From Treponema sp. UBA4326 (GTDB lineage Bacteria > Spirochaetota > Spirochaetia > Treponematales > Treponemataceae): 18,133 bases of DNA. The DNA is taken from positions 1 through 18,133 of the forward strand of contig DGTW01000103.1 of assembly GCA_002393835.1 (NCBI GenBank). The letters are read 5' to 3'. Each line of letters starts with the position of its first letter. Position 1 is the first letter of the stretch. The notes beneath the pieces were generated by a model, which did not search any database, had not been told where the DNA came from, and was given only the letters and a program-made list of their open reading frames with translations. This document shows, piece by piece, positions 1 to 5,917 of the stretch. The translations under genes and the position numbers were made by a program.

Positions 1-557
1 CATACATTCCATTTAAAATCAATCCTTCGGGAGTTATTCCGGTAATTTTCGCATCATCGTTCTTGACTTTCCCGTTGCAGATTGTTTCTAGTCTTGGTAA
101 TAATCAGAATTCAGCTCGCTGGATTGCTTCGCTCTCTGCAAAGCTCAATCCAACAGGTTGGCTCTACAATATCCTTCTTGTTCTGTTGATTATCTTCTTT
201 GCTTACTTCTACACTCAGGTAACACTGAACCCTACTGAAATCGCAAAGAATATCCGTGAAAACGGTGGTTCTATCCCTGGAATCAGAACAGACAAAACAG
301 AAGAGTATATGCAGAAAGTTCTGAATAGACTTGTATTGCCAGGCTCACTTTATCTCGCTGCAATCGCAGTTTTACCAACAATCATCCAGAATCTTTTTGG
401 CTTCCCACAGTCAATCTCAATGTTGATGGGTGGCACCTCGCTCTTGATTTTGGTCGGTGTTGATTTGGATACAATGAGTCAGGTTGAAGCACTTCTTAAA
501 ATGCACCATGCAGATGGTCTTGTTAAGAAAGGCAAATTAAGATCAAGAAATTTGTAA
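1..557 (+). CDS. secY: Protein translocase subunit SecY, C-terminal part (5' end outside window)
   Basis: SecY is the channel subunit of the SecYEG inner-membrane translocon. The reading frame is already open at base 3 and runs to TAA at 555-557, giving about 184 residues; the start lies upstream of the window. Visible family marks are the segment YIPFKINPSGVIPVIFASS near the left edge, the cytoplasmic loop GGSIPGIRTDKTEEYM, and following hydrophobic segments (LPGSLYLAAIAVLPTII and MLMGGTSLLILVGVDLDTM) that correspond to the last transmembrane helices. The polar tail HHADGLVKKGKLRSRNL is the usual cytosolic C-terminus. An in-frame TTG at 63 is internal to the conserved region and is not the start. 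Its place directly before rpmJ is the classic end of the spc operon. Confidence 0.97.
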   Translation, partial: YIPFKINPSGVIPVIFASSFLTFPLQIVSSLGNNQNSARWIASLSAKLNPTGWLYNILLVLLIIFFAYFYTQVTLNPTEIAKNIRENGGSIPGIRTDKTEEYMQKVLNRLVLPGSLYLAAIAVLPTIIQNLFGFPQSISMLMGGTSLLILVGVDLDTMSQVEALLKMHHADGLVKKGKLRSRNL

Positions 558-633
558 AATAAATTCTAAAGAATTTGCAAGAATTTTCCGAATTTTCTTG
601 GTTTTCCTGTAGAATAAGATAGGGATTTTATGG

Positions 634-684
634 TATACTCATCGGACTTGGATTGTAGTTCATTGCGAACTGCCATGATTCAAG
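634..684 (+). promoter_or_regulatory. Candidate promoter and leader hairpin before rpmJ
   Basis: The 158-base gap between secY and rpmJ holds TATACT at 634-639 preceded by TGG (an extended -10 shape), with no good -35. Seven bases downstream begins a long stem: 647-656 pairs with 675-684 (10 pairs, three of them G-U), then after a three-base bulge 657-661 pairs with 667-671 around the loop ATTGC. If transcription starts near 646, the hairpin would be the very 5' end of the mRNA for rpmJ-rpsM-rpsK. A weaker stem with T-rich flank at 578-600 just after secY could be a partial terminator. All of this is read by eye, without folding energies. Confidence 0.35.
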
Positions 685-715
685 TGAAGTATACTATATC
701 CCCAGGGGGACTTTT

Positions 716-829
716 ATGAAAGTACGAACCAGCGTAAAGCCCATCTGCGATAAGTGTAAGGTTATCAAACGAAACGGAATCATCCGTATCATTTGTTCAA
801 ACCCAAAACATAAGCAGAAGCAGGGTTAA
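716..829 (+). CDS. rpmJ: Ribosomal protein L36 (bL36)
   Basis: This 37-residue protein has the normal length for bacterial L36, a zinc-binding protein of the large ribosomal subunit. It begins [15 protein letters not shown] and ends NPKHKQKQG. The zinc ligands Cys11, Cys14, Cys27 and His32 are all present, so this is the Cys-containing (C+) form. The start at 716 follows a G-rich ribosome binding site (AGGGGGA, 704-710). Ten bases separate its TAA from the rpsM ATG, and the GGAG of rpsM overlaps that gap, so the two are co-transcribed. Confidence 0.97.
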   Translation: MKVRTSVKPICDKCKVIKRNGIIRIICSNPKHKQKQG

Positions 830-839
830 GGAGTAACAG

Positions 840-1211
840 ATGGCTCGAATTGCGGGAGTTGACCTCCCAAATAAACATGTCTTTGTTGCATTGACCTACA
901 TTTACGGTATTGGTCGTTCATCAGCAATGACAATTTGCGAAAAGACAAAGGTTGATCCAAACAAAATGATTAATGATTTGGATCAGGACGAATTGGCAAA
1001 AATCCGTACTTTGATTGATGCAGAGTACAAGGTTGAAGGTCATCTTCGTTCAGAAATCGGTCTTAACATCAAACGCTTGATGGACATCGGTTGTTACCGT
1101 GGTCTTCGTCATCGAAAAGGCTTGCCATGCCGTGGTCAGCGTACACGCACAAATGCACGCACACGAAAGGGTAAGAAGAAGACTGTCGCTAACAAGAAGA
1201 AGGCAGTCTAA
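840..1211 (+). CDS. rpsM: Ribosomal protein S13 (uS13)
   Basis: S13 sits in the head of the 30S subunit and contacts the 50S subunit and P-site tRNA. The 123-residue product starts [29 protein letters not shown], the canonical N-terminus with the helix-hairpin-helix region, and carries the typical block [28 protein letters not shown] near the C-terminus, followed by a Lys-rich tail. GGAG at 830-833 precedes the ATG by six bases. It is followed after 22 bases by rpsK. The usual alpha-operon partner rpsD (S4) is missing from this cluster, so S4-mediated control of the kind known in E. coli cannot be assumed. Confidence 0.98.
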   Translation: MARIAGVDLPNKHVFVALTYIYGIGRSSAMTICEKTKVDPNKMINDLDQDELAKIRTLIDAEYKVEGHLRSEIGLNIKRLMDIGCYRGLRHRKGLPCRGQRTRTNARTRKGKKKTVANKKKAV

Positions 1212-1233
1212 TTTAGACGGAGGAATTTAGGTA

Positions 1234-1614
1234 ATGGCAACCGCAAAAAAGCGAAAGGAAAAGAAGAGCGTATACGAGGGAAATGTTTACATCCAGGCTA
1301 CGTTCAACAATACTATCGTAACTATTACAGACTTGAATGGAAATGCTCTTTCTTGGGCATCTTCAGGCGGACTCGGCTTCCGTGGAGCAAAAAAATCAAC
1401 TCCATTTGCCGCACAGACTGTTGCTGAGACAGCTGTTCAGAAGGCAGTGAGCTATGGTCTCCGTGAAGTCCATGTTTTTGTAAAAGGTCCGGGAATGGGT
1501 CGAGAGAATGCCGTTCGTGCACTTGGCAACTTGGGATTGAAAGTAAAATCAATCGCTGATACAACGCCAATTCCGCACAATGGATGTCGTCCTCGCAAGA
1601 CTCGCCGTATGTAA
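1234..1614 (+). CDS. rpsK: Ribosomal protein S11 (uS11)
   Basis: S11 lies on the platform of the 30S subunit. The 126-residue product has a short Lys-rich N-terminus ([16 protein letters not shown]) followed by the family core [20 protein letters not shown], the segment [36 protein letters not shown], and the closing [18 protein letters not shown], all typical of uS11. Length matches the family. GGAGG at 1219-1223 precedes the ATG, with a slightly long spacing of 10 bases. It is followed by an unusually long (155 bases) structured gap before rpoA. Confidence 0.98.
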   Translation: MATAKKRKEKKSVYEGNVYIQATFNNTIVTITDLNGNALSWASSGGLGFRGAKKSTPFAAQTVAETAVQKAVSYGLREVHVFVKGPGMGRENAVRALGNLGLKVKSIADTTPIPHNGCRPRKTRRM

Positions 1615-1617
1615 CTT

Positions 1618-1766
1618 AAATTCACTTGGGCAGGAAGCCTTTCCTGTCTTGTGAATTTTGTGCTTCAAAAGAAGCATGGTTACTATTGATAGTTGTGAAG
1701 TCAGAGACTTAGGTTTCTGAATGAAAGAGTAGCTCCTTTAAGGGCTCTAAGATTTTAAAAGGAGTT
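1618..1766 (+). promoter_or_regulatory. Structured leader before rpoA, including a stem over the rpoA ribosome binding site
   Basis: Four inverted repeats follow one another. (a) 1618-1658: an outer 8-bp stem, a 2x2 internal loop, then an inner stem with one bulge and the loop GCCT. (b) 1661-1676: a perfect 6-bp stem with an AAAA loop. (c) 1701-1720: an 8-bp stem with one G-U pair and the loop TTAG. (d) 1731-1739 can pair over nine positions (one G-U) with 1758-1766, which contains the rpoA Shine-Dalgarno AAAGGAG. Part of the anti-Shine-Dalgarno arm (1731-1735) can instead pair with 1742-1746, freeing the site. None is followed by a T-run, so these are not ordinary terminators. Pairings were found by eye. 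Confidence 0.5.
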
Positions 1767-1769
1767 CAG

Positions 1770-2831
1770 ATGGCTCGAAAAAATTTGCTGAAAGGTTTTA
1801 AAAAACCAAAAACCGTTCAGTTCGACCCTCTTGAAACAAACCCAAATTACGGAAAGTTTACAGCTTATCCTTTTGAAACAGGTTTCGGTACAACAATTGG
1901 AAATACACTCCGTCGTGTACTTCTTTCATCTATTCAGGGATATGCAGTTTCCTCTGTAAGAATCACTTCTTACGATGCTGACGGCGTTCCTCATGTAATT
2001 TCTAGTGAATTCGAGACAATTCCAAATGTTTCTGAAGACACTCTCGAAATCTTGAATAGTCTCAAGCTCATGCGTTTGAGATTGCCGGAAGATGTTGAGC
2101 AGGATACTCTTCTTTTTGATTTCAAAGGTCCTGGCAAAGTCAAGACAGATGATTTCGCAAAAGAAGGTCAGCTTGAAGTTCTTACAAAGGATGTGCCTGT
2201 CTTCACAATGATGGAAGGCGCTCATGTTGAGTTTGAAATTCAGGTTGATTTGGGACGAGGTTACGTTCCTGCTGAGGTAAACGAGCATTATATCGAAGTT
2301 GTTGGTACAATTCCGATGGATGCAATCTTTACACCTGTTACAAAAGTAAAGTACATGATCGAGCCTTGCCGAGTTGGTCAGCGCAACGATTATGACAAGC
2401 TTGTTCTTGAAGTATGGACTGACGGAACTATTAGCCCAGAAGACGCATTGGCTGAGGCAGCAAAAATTGCTAAAGATCACTTTACAGTTTTTGTTAACTT
2501 CAATGACAGTGATGTTTCTGGAAGCGATGATTATGATGAGGGAGACGAAAAAATTCGTCAGTTGCTTAACACTCCGGTTGAGGAGCTTGAGCTTTCTGTC
2601 CGTTCATCAAATTGTCTCAAAAATGCGAATATTCGCACAATCGGCGAATTGACACGAAAGACTGAAGATGACATTGCCAAGACTCGAAACTTCGGTAAAA
2701 AGTCACTTACAGAAATCAAAGAAAAGCTCCTTGAATGGAACTTGAATCTCGGAATGACTGATTACAGCCATTTGAAAAATTCGGTCAATTTGACAAAGCC
2801 AGCACAAAAGGAAGAATCCAATGAGAAATAA
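1770..2831 (+). CDS. rpoA: DNA-directed RNA polymerase subunit alpha
   Basis: The alpha subunit dimerises to nucleate assembly of RNA polymerase and contacts promoter UP elements and activators. The 353-residue protein has the N-terminal assembly domain (residues about 10-240; note [21 protein letters not shown], the dimerisation segment), an acidic linker rich in Asp/Ser (about 245-262), and the C-terminal domain from about 270 ([32 protein letters not shown]... [12 protein letters not shown]). Arg278 in VRSSNCL corresponds to the DNA-binding Arg265 of E. coli. It is slightly longer than the E. coli protein (329) because of the N-terminus, linker and a tail after the C-terminal domain. GGAG at 1761-1764 precedes ATG 1770. 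Its last 11 bases overlap rplQ, indicating translational coupling. Confidence 0.98.
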   Translation: MARKNLLKGFKKPKTVQFDPLETNPNYGKFTAYPFETGFGTTIGNTLRRVLLSSIQGYAVSSVRITSYDADGVPHVISSEFETIPNVSEDTLEILNSLKLMRLRLPEDVEQDTLLFDFKGPGKVKTDDFAKEGQLEVLTKDVPVFTMMEGAHVEFEIQVDLGRGYVPAEVNEHYIEVVGTIPMDAIFTPVTKVKYMIEPCRVGQRNDYDKLVLEVWTDGTISPEDALAEAAKIAKDHFTVFVNFNDSDVSGSDDYDEGDEKIRQLLNTPVEELELSVRSSNCLKNANIRTIGELTRKTEDDIAKTRNFGKKSLTEIKEKLLEWNLNLGMTDYSHLKNSVNLTKPAQKEESNEK

Positions 2832-3330
2832 GACAGGATTTAATCCACTTTCACGAACAGCCGCTCATCAGCGTGCAATGGCGCGAAATATGGTAACTTC
2901 ACTTTTCAGATTTGAACGCATTACGACTACAAAGGCAAAGGCTAAGGAAGTTCGTAAGGCTGCTGAAAAATTGATTACTCGCGGTAAAGTAGATTCTGTA
3001 CACAACCGCCGAACTGCTGCAAAGTTTATTCAGGACGAAAAAATCTTGAACAAACTCTTCACAGAAATTGGTCCTCGCATGAAGGATCGCAATGGTGGTT
3101 ACACACGAATTCTTAAACTCGGTTTCCGACAGGGAGACGCTGCTGATGTTGTAATCCTTGAATTGGTTGACTACAAGTTGCCATCAAGCGAAAGCGAAGC
3201 ACCAGCTAAGGCTAAGAAAGCCGAAAAAGCTGAAGAAAAGAAACCGGCTGCTAAAAAAGCTCCTGCAAAAAAAGCTGCATCAAAGGCTAAGACTGCAGAG
3301 AAAGCAGCTCCTGCTGAAGAAGCTAAATAA
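2821..3330 (+). CDS. rplQ: Ribosomal protein L17 (bL17) with long Lys/Ala/Glu tail
   Basis: L17 is a large-subunit ribosomal protein near the exit tunnel. The core (residues 1 to about 120) is standard: the N-terminal stretch [19 protein letters not shown], then [26 protein letters not shown] and [25 protein letters not shown]. From about residue 122 there is a tail of some 45 residues made almost only of Lys, Ala, Glu and Pro with AKKA/PAKKA-type repeats, resembling histone H1-like tails; ordinary L17 stops near residue 120-127. The ATG at 2821 lies inside the end of rpoA (11-base overlap), so translation is probably coupled. The next gene follows 11 bases after the stop. Confidence 0.96.
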   Translation: MRNKTGFNPLSRTAAHQRAMARNMVTSLFRFERITTTKAKAKEVRKAAEKLITRGKVDSVHNRRTAAKFIQDEKILNKLFTEIGPRMKDRNGGYTRILKLGFRQGDAADVVILELVDYKLPSSESEAPAKAKKAEKAEEKKPAAKKAPAKKAASKAKTAEKAAPAEEAK

Positions 3331-3341
3331 AGGAGTTAACT

Positions 3342-3581
3342 ATGTCTAAGGCACATCGTGGAACTGGAGTTCGCACTGAAGCTAATCACGGTCGTGGAAA
3401 ATGCCCACGCTGTGGATCTGAAAACATCAAAGTTCTTTACGAAAAAGAAATTGATGGAAATACTGTAAAAATCTGCAAATTCTGCAACGCTCAGTTGAAG
3501 AACATTGCACGAAAAGAGGCTAGAGCAAGCAAAGCCGCAGCAGCCGCTGCCGCAGCATCTGAAGCTCCAGCAGAAGCATAA
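3342..3581 (+). CDS. Small zinc-ribbon protein at the end of the ribosomal operon, function unknown
   Basis: This 79-residue basic protein has a single zinc-ribbon shape: Cys21-Pro-Arg-Cys24 and Cys45-Lys-Phe-Cys48, twenty residues apart, with a beta-like KVLYEKEIDGNTVKIC between them. The N-terminus (MSKAHRGTGVRTEANHGRGK) is basic, and the C-terminus (from about 60) is an Ala-rich tail ending SEAPAEA, which echoes the tail of the L17 protein encoded just before. AGGAG at 3331-3335 gives a good ribosome binding site and the gene ends just before the operon terminator, so it is co-transcribed with rplQ. I do not recognise a named family. The position, charge and fold suggest a ribosome- or RNA-associated role, which is inference only. 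Confidence 0.85.
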   Translation: MSKAHRGTGVRTEANHGRGKCPRCGSENIKVLYEKEIDGNTVKICKFCNAQLKNIARKEARASKAAAAAAAASEAPAEA

Positions 3582-3600
3582 GTCATTATCAGGCTATGCC

Positions 3601-3637
3601 AAGCCGCTCCTTGATACAGGGGCGGCTTTATTTTTTT
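3601..3637 (+). terminator. Intrinsic terminator of the ribosomal operon
   Basis: A 10-bp GC-rich stem (3601-3610 with 3619-3628, one G-U pair) closes the 8-base loop TTGATACA and is followed by a T-rich run ending in seven T (3631-3637). It lies 20 bases after the stop of the zinc-ribbon gene and has the right polarity only for the plus strand. This is a textbook Rho-independent terminator. Confidence 0.93.
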
Positions 3638-3864
3638 GGGGGGAAGAGCTGAAAATCTGGGGTGGAACAAAGTGAGGAGTGGAATAATTTTTCTTTTTGG
3701 GGAAGCTTCGCTGGGGGCAGTGTAGCAATTCTGCTGTTAGATTTTTTTGTGCTAGTCAGTGAGATTTAGAATGAAAGCATAGGGCATGGTTACATTGGTG
3801 CCAGATTTGCGTCAAATAAAGGGATTCAGAAGAATAACACATAACAATTCTTTGTTTATCGAGA
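3638..3864. other. Intergenic stretch without a recognisable gene
   Basis: This gap lies between the terminator of the ribosomal operon and the 3' end of the convergent lipoprotein gene. It starts G-rich (several runs of four to six G) and then becomes AT-rich. I see no reading frame with family similarity, no tRNA and no repeat shared with the rest of the window. No clear terminator for the minus-strand lipoprotein gene is visible; only a weak stem (AAGAAT with ATTCTT, read on the minus strand, around 3830-3855) without a T-run. Confidence 0.5.
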
Positions 3865-5835
3865 CTAATCTTTCACCTTGAACATAACTATGAAGTTGAA
3901 TTTTTTATTTGGATATTCTTCTGCTGTGGCAATGAAAGTCGCTACATAAAATCCATTTTCCAGACCAGCGATATGTGTATTCCAAACTTTTGTGCTATAA
4001 TCCCATAATTCGGAGTAGAAAATCGTATCTTCTGAAGATTTACGTAAAGTAAGGGTTACTGTCTTATAGTTTCTTGATTGTGCTGAAGAGGAAAGCGTCC
4101 AATACAAAGAATCAACATCGTTTTTGCTAAGTTCAAAATACTGACCTTTTTCACATTGAGATTCTGTTCCTGTGTTTCCTGAGAGATAGGTCGAAAAATA
4201 TACAGCATTTCCGTCATCAAGTCCGTTTACAAGAATGTCGTAATTCTCCCATGCGTATTCAGATTGTGCGATACTTTCTTCATTAAAAAGACCTATGAGT
4301 ACGAGATTCTCACTTCCTGTGTAGGCATCGCAAATATTATTCGTCATTGGATATTTGTTTAGGTCATTAGGAATACCTTCTGAATCATAAGAAATAGATG
4401 AAATGTACCATCCAAGCCAGTTTGTATCAATTGGACTTTGAATTTGAATGCCTGTTTCACTTTGACTGAAATAGGCGATTTCGACAGATCCCTCACCGTA
4501 ATATTCGACTTTAAACCGATTTATTGTTGAGCAAGAACCGTCCCCAAAAAAAGCATAAGTCCAGGCACTTACACCAGCATTATTTACAGAACGAATTCTA
4601 GCTGCATATCGTTTTCCGAATCGTAGATAAAATTTTGCCTGTGTATTGTTGTGCAAAAGGGAGTATGAGTCAGGGGAGAATGAATCATCTTTATCGAAAT
4701 AATTAAAATAATAGGTGATATAATTCTTGTATGAATTTACATCATAACATGCAATTGATGAAGAGAAAGTATAAACAGATTCCTCCCAAGAAGAATCACT
4801 TGTAATTGATGGGAAAATGGGAAGACTACTTGTAAGATTTGAATAAGAGCTACTTATATCGGCAATTTGAATCTCAAATCCTGTTTCATTATTTGCATTA
4901 TCAATCCATGAAAAATCAGCAATATAAAATTCTGCTGAATCGCTTGATGGACTATTGGGCGTAACTACAAAATCAGAAGGTTGTCCCGGAATTTTTTCTA
5001 TGATTTCAGGAATTTCTATGTTAACATCCGTGTTACGATTCGGAAAAATCATAATCAAATCATTGTATTCATACGAAGTGTTGTTATCGGAATTTGTGAA
5101 TCGAACAATAAAGTTATAAGTTCCAGCAGGAAGCTGACGGTTTGCAAATGTGTAGTTGGAAAGATGGAGTGAATTGCCAATTTCTGTCGGATAAACCATA
5201 TAATAAGGATTTATATTTATTCCACCAACAGAAATAGGTTCATTTGTTGAGACATTATAAATCCCGAGCGTCGCAGTGGAATTTCCATTTTCTGAGAAAT
5301 CCCATGAGGTTGGAAAAGTCCAGTTTGAGGACAATGTGATAGTTGCCGTGCCGGTTGAGGAAAGGGAAGATGCTGAAAGATAAAAGACGATTTGTCTGAC
5401 TTCGCATAAATCTGCCACGGTGTATCCGGCAAGACAGGCTTTTTCAGCGACTTTTGTTATAGTTGGGGAAGAAATTTCAGTTTCGCTTGCATAAAGAATA
5501 AAGCGATAGACCGAAGGTGAAAAATCAACAGAGGCTGTTGCTAGTGTTGGTGAGGAATATGTTAAATCTACAGTGCCGTAGTATGAATATTCAGTGTCAT
5601 TAGTGCTAAGCGTATCGATATAAAAAAGATAATAATATGCGCTTGACAAAGCGGATGGGAGCAAGGTTCGTGAAGGATCTGAAAAAATATTATCCTGAGA
5701 ATAAACAGAAATATCCACTAGCCGGCCTTTTACTTTTGGAATGATATACGCAATTTCGCCATCATTTAAATTTGAGCAGGAAAGGAATGAGAAAAGAGAG
5801 AATATAGCTTCAAAAAGTAAGACGATTTTTTTCAT
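3865..5835 (-). CDS. Large predicted lipoprotein with fibronectin-III-like segment (paralogue of the next gene)
   Basis: The 656-residue protein starts with a lipoprotein-type signal (MKKIVLLFEAIFSLFSFLSC, lipidated Cys about position 20, relaxed spirochaetal lipobox FLSC), so it is expected to be membrane-anchored and exported. Residues about 283-430 read like a fibronectin type III fold: PGQPSDFVV..., FSWIDNANNETGFEIQI and YAARIRSVNNAGVSAWTY. The C-terminus (KTVTLTLRKS..., FIATAEEYPNKKFNFIVMFKVKD) matches that of the 951-residue neighbour, as does the block YNDLIMIFPNRNTDVNIEIPEI, so the two are tandem paralogues. It is rich in Ser, Tyr and Asn. No Shine-Dalgarno sequence is visible before the ATG at 5835. 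Ligand and function cannot be told; an adhesin or surface role is a guess. Confidence 0.85.
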   Translation of the reverse strand: MKKIVLLFEAIFSLFSFLSCSNLNDGEIAYIIPKVKGRLVDISVYSQDNIFSDPSRTLLPSALSSAYYYLFYIDTLSTNDTEYSYYGTVDLTYSSPTLATASVDFSPSVYRFILYASETEISSPTITKVAEKACLAGYTVADLCEVRQIVFYLSASSLSSTGTATITLSSNWTFPTSWDFSENGNSTATLGIYNVSTNEPISVGGININPYYMVYPTEIGNSLHLSNYTFANRQLPAGTYNFIVRFTNSDNNTSYEYNDLIMIFPNRNTDVNIEIPEIIEKIPGQPSDFVVTPNSPSSDSAEFYIADFSWIDNANNETGFEIQIADISSSYSNLTSSLPIFPSITSDSSWEESVYTFSSSIACYDVNSYKNYITYYFNYFDKDDSFSPDSYSLLHNNTQAKFYLRFGKRYAARIRSVNNAGVSAWTYAFFGDGSCSTINRFKVEYYGEGSVEIAYFSQSETGIQIQSPIDTNWLGWYISSISYDSEGIPNDLNKYPMTNNICDAYTGSENLVLIGLFNEESIAQSEYAWENYDILVNGLDDGNAVYFSTYLSGNTGTESQCEKGQYFELSKNDVDSLYWTLSSSAQSRNYKTVTLTLRKSSEDTIFYSELWDYSTKVWNTHIAGLENGFYVATFIATAEEYPNKKFNFIVMFKVKD

Positions 5836-5858
5836 TTTGAACCATAATTAAGAAAGGA

Positions 5859-5894
5859 CAGCCAGAATTCAGAATTTTTGCTGAAATCTGGCTG
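5859..5894 (-). terminator. Hairpin between the two lipoprotein paralogues, possible terminator or attenuator
   Basis: A 13-bp stem with one A-A mismatch (5859-5872 with 5881-5894) closes an 8-base loop. On the minus strand it starts 24 bases after the stop of the 951-residue gene and is followed by TCCTTTCTT, a modest T-rich tract. It could terminate most transcription from the upstream gene or protect its 3' end, lowering expression of the downstream paralogue, which also lacks a clear ribosome binding site. Confidence 0.5.
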
Positions 5895-5917
5895 CCGAAT
5901 TATCACTAATTTGGGAG

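Noticed and set aside
63..65. TTG at 63 as a gene start.
   Set aside because: The frame is open to the left edge and the upstream codons encode conserved SecY sequence, so this is an internal Leu codon.
1926..2480. A 184-codon open frame antisense to rpoA.
   Set aside because: Lies wholly inside a well-conserved gene, Cys/Asn-rich and without similarity; a shadow of rpoA codon use.
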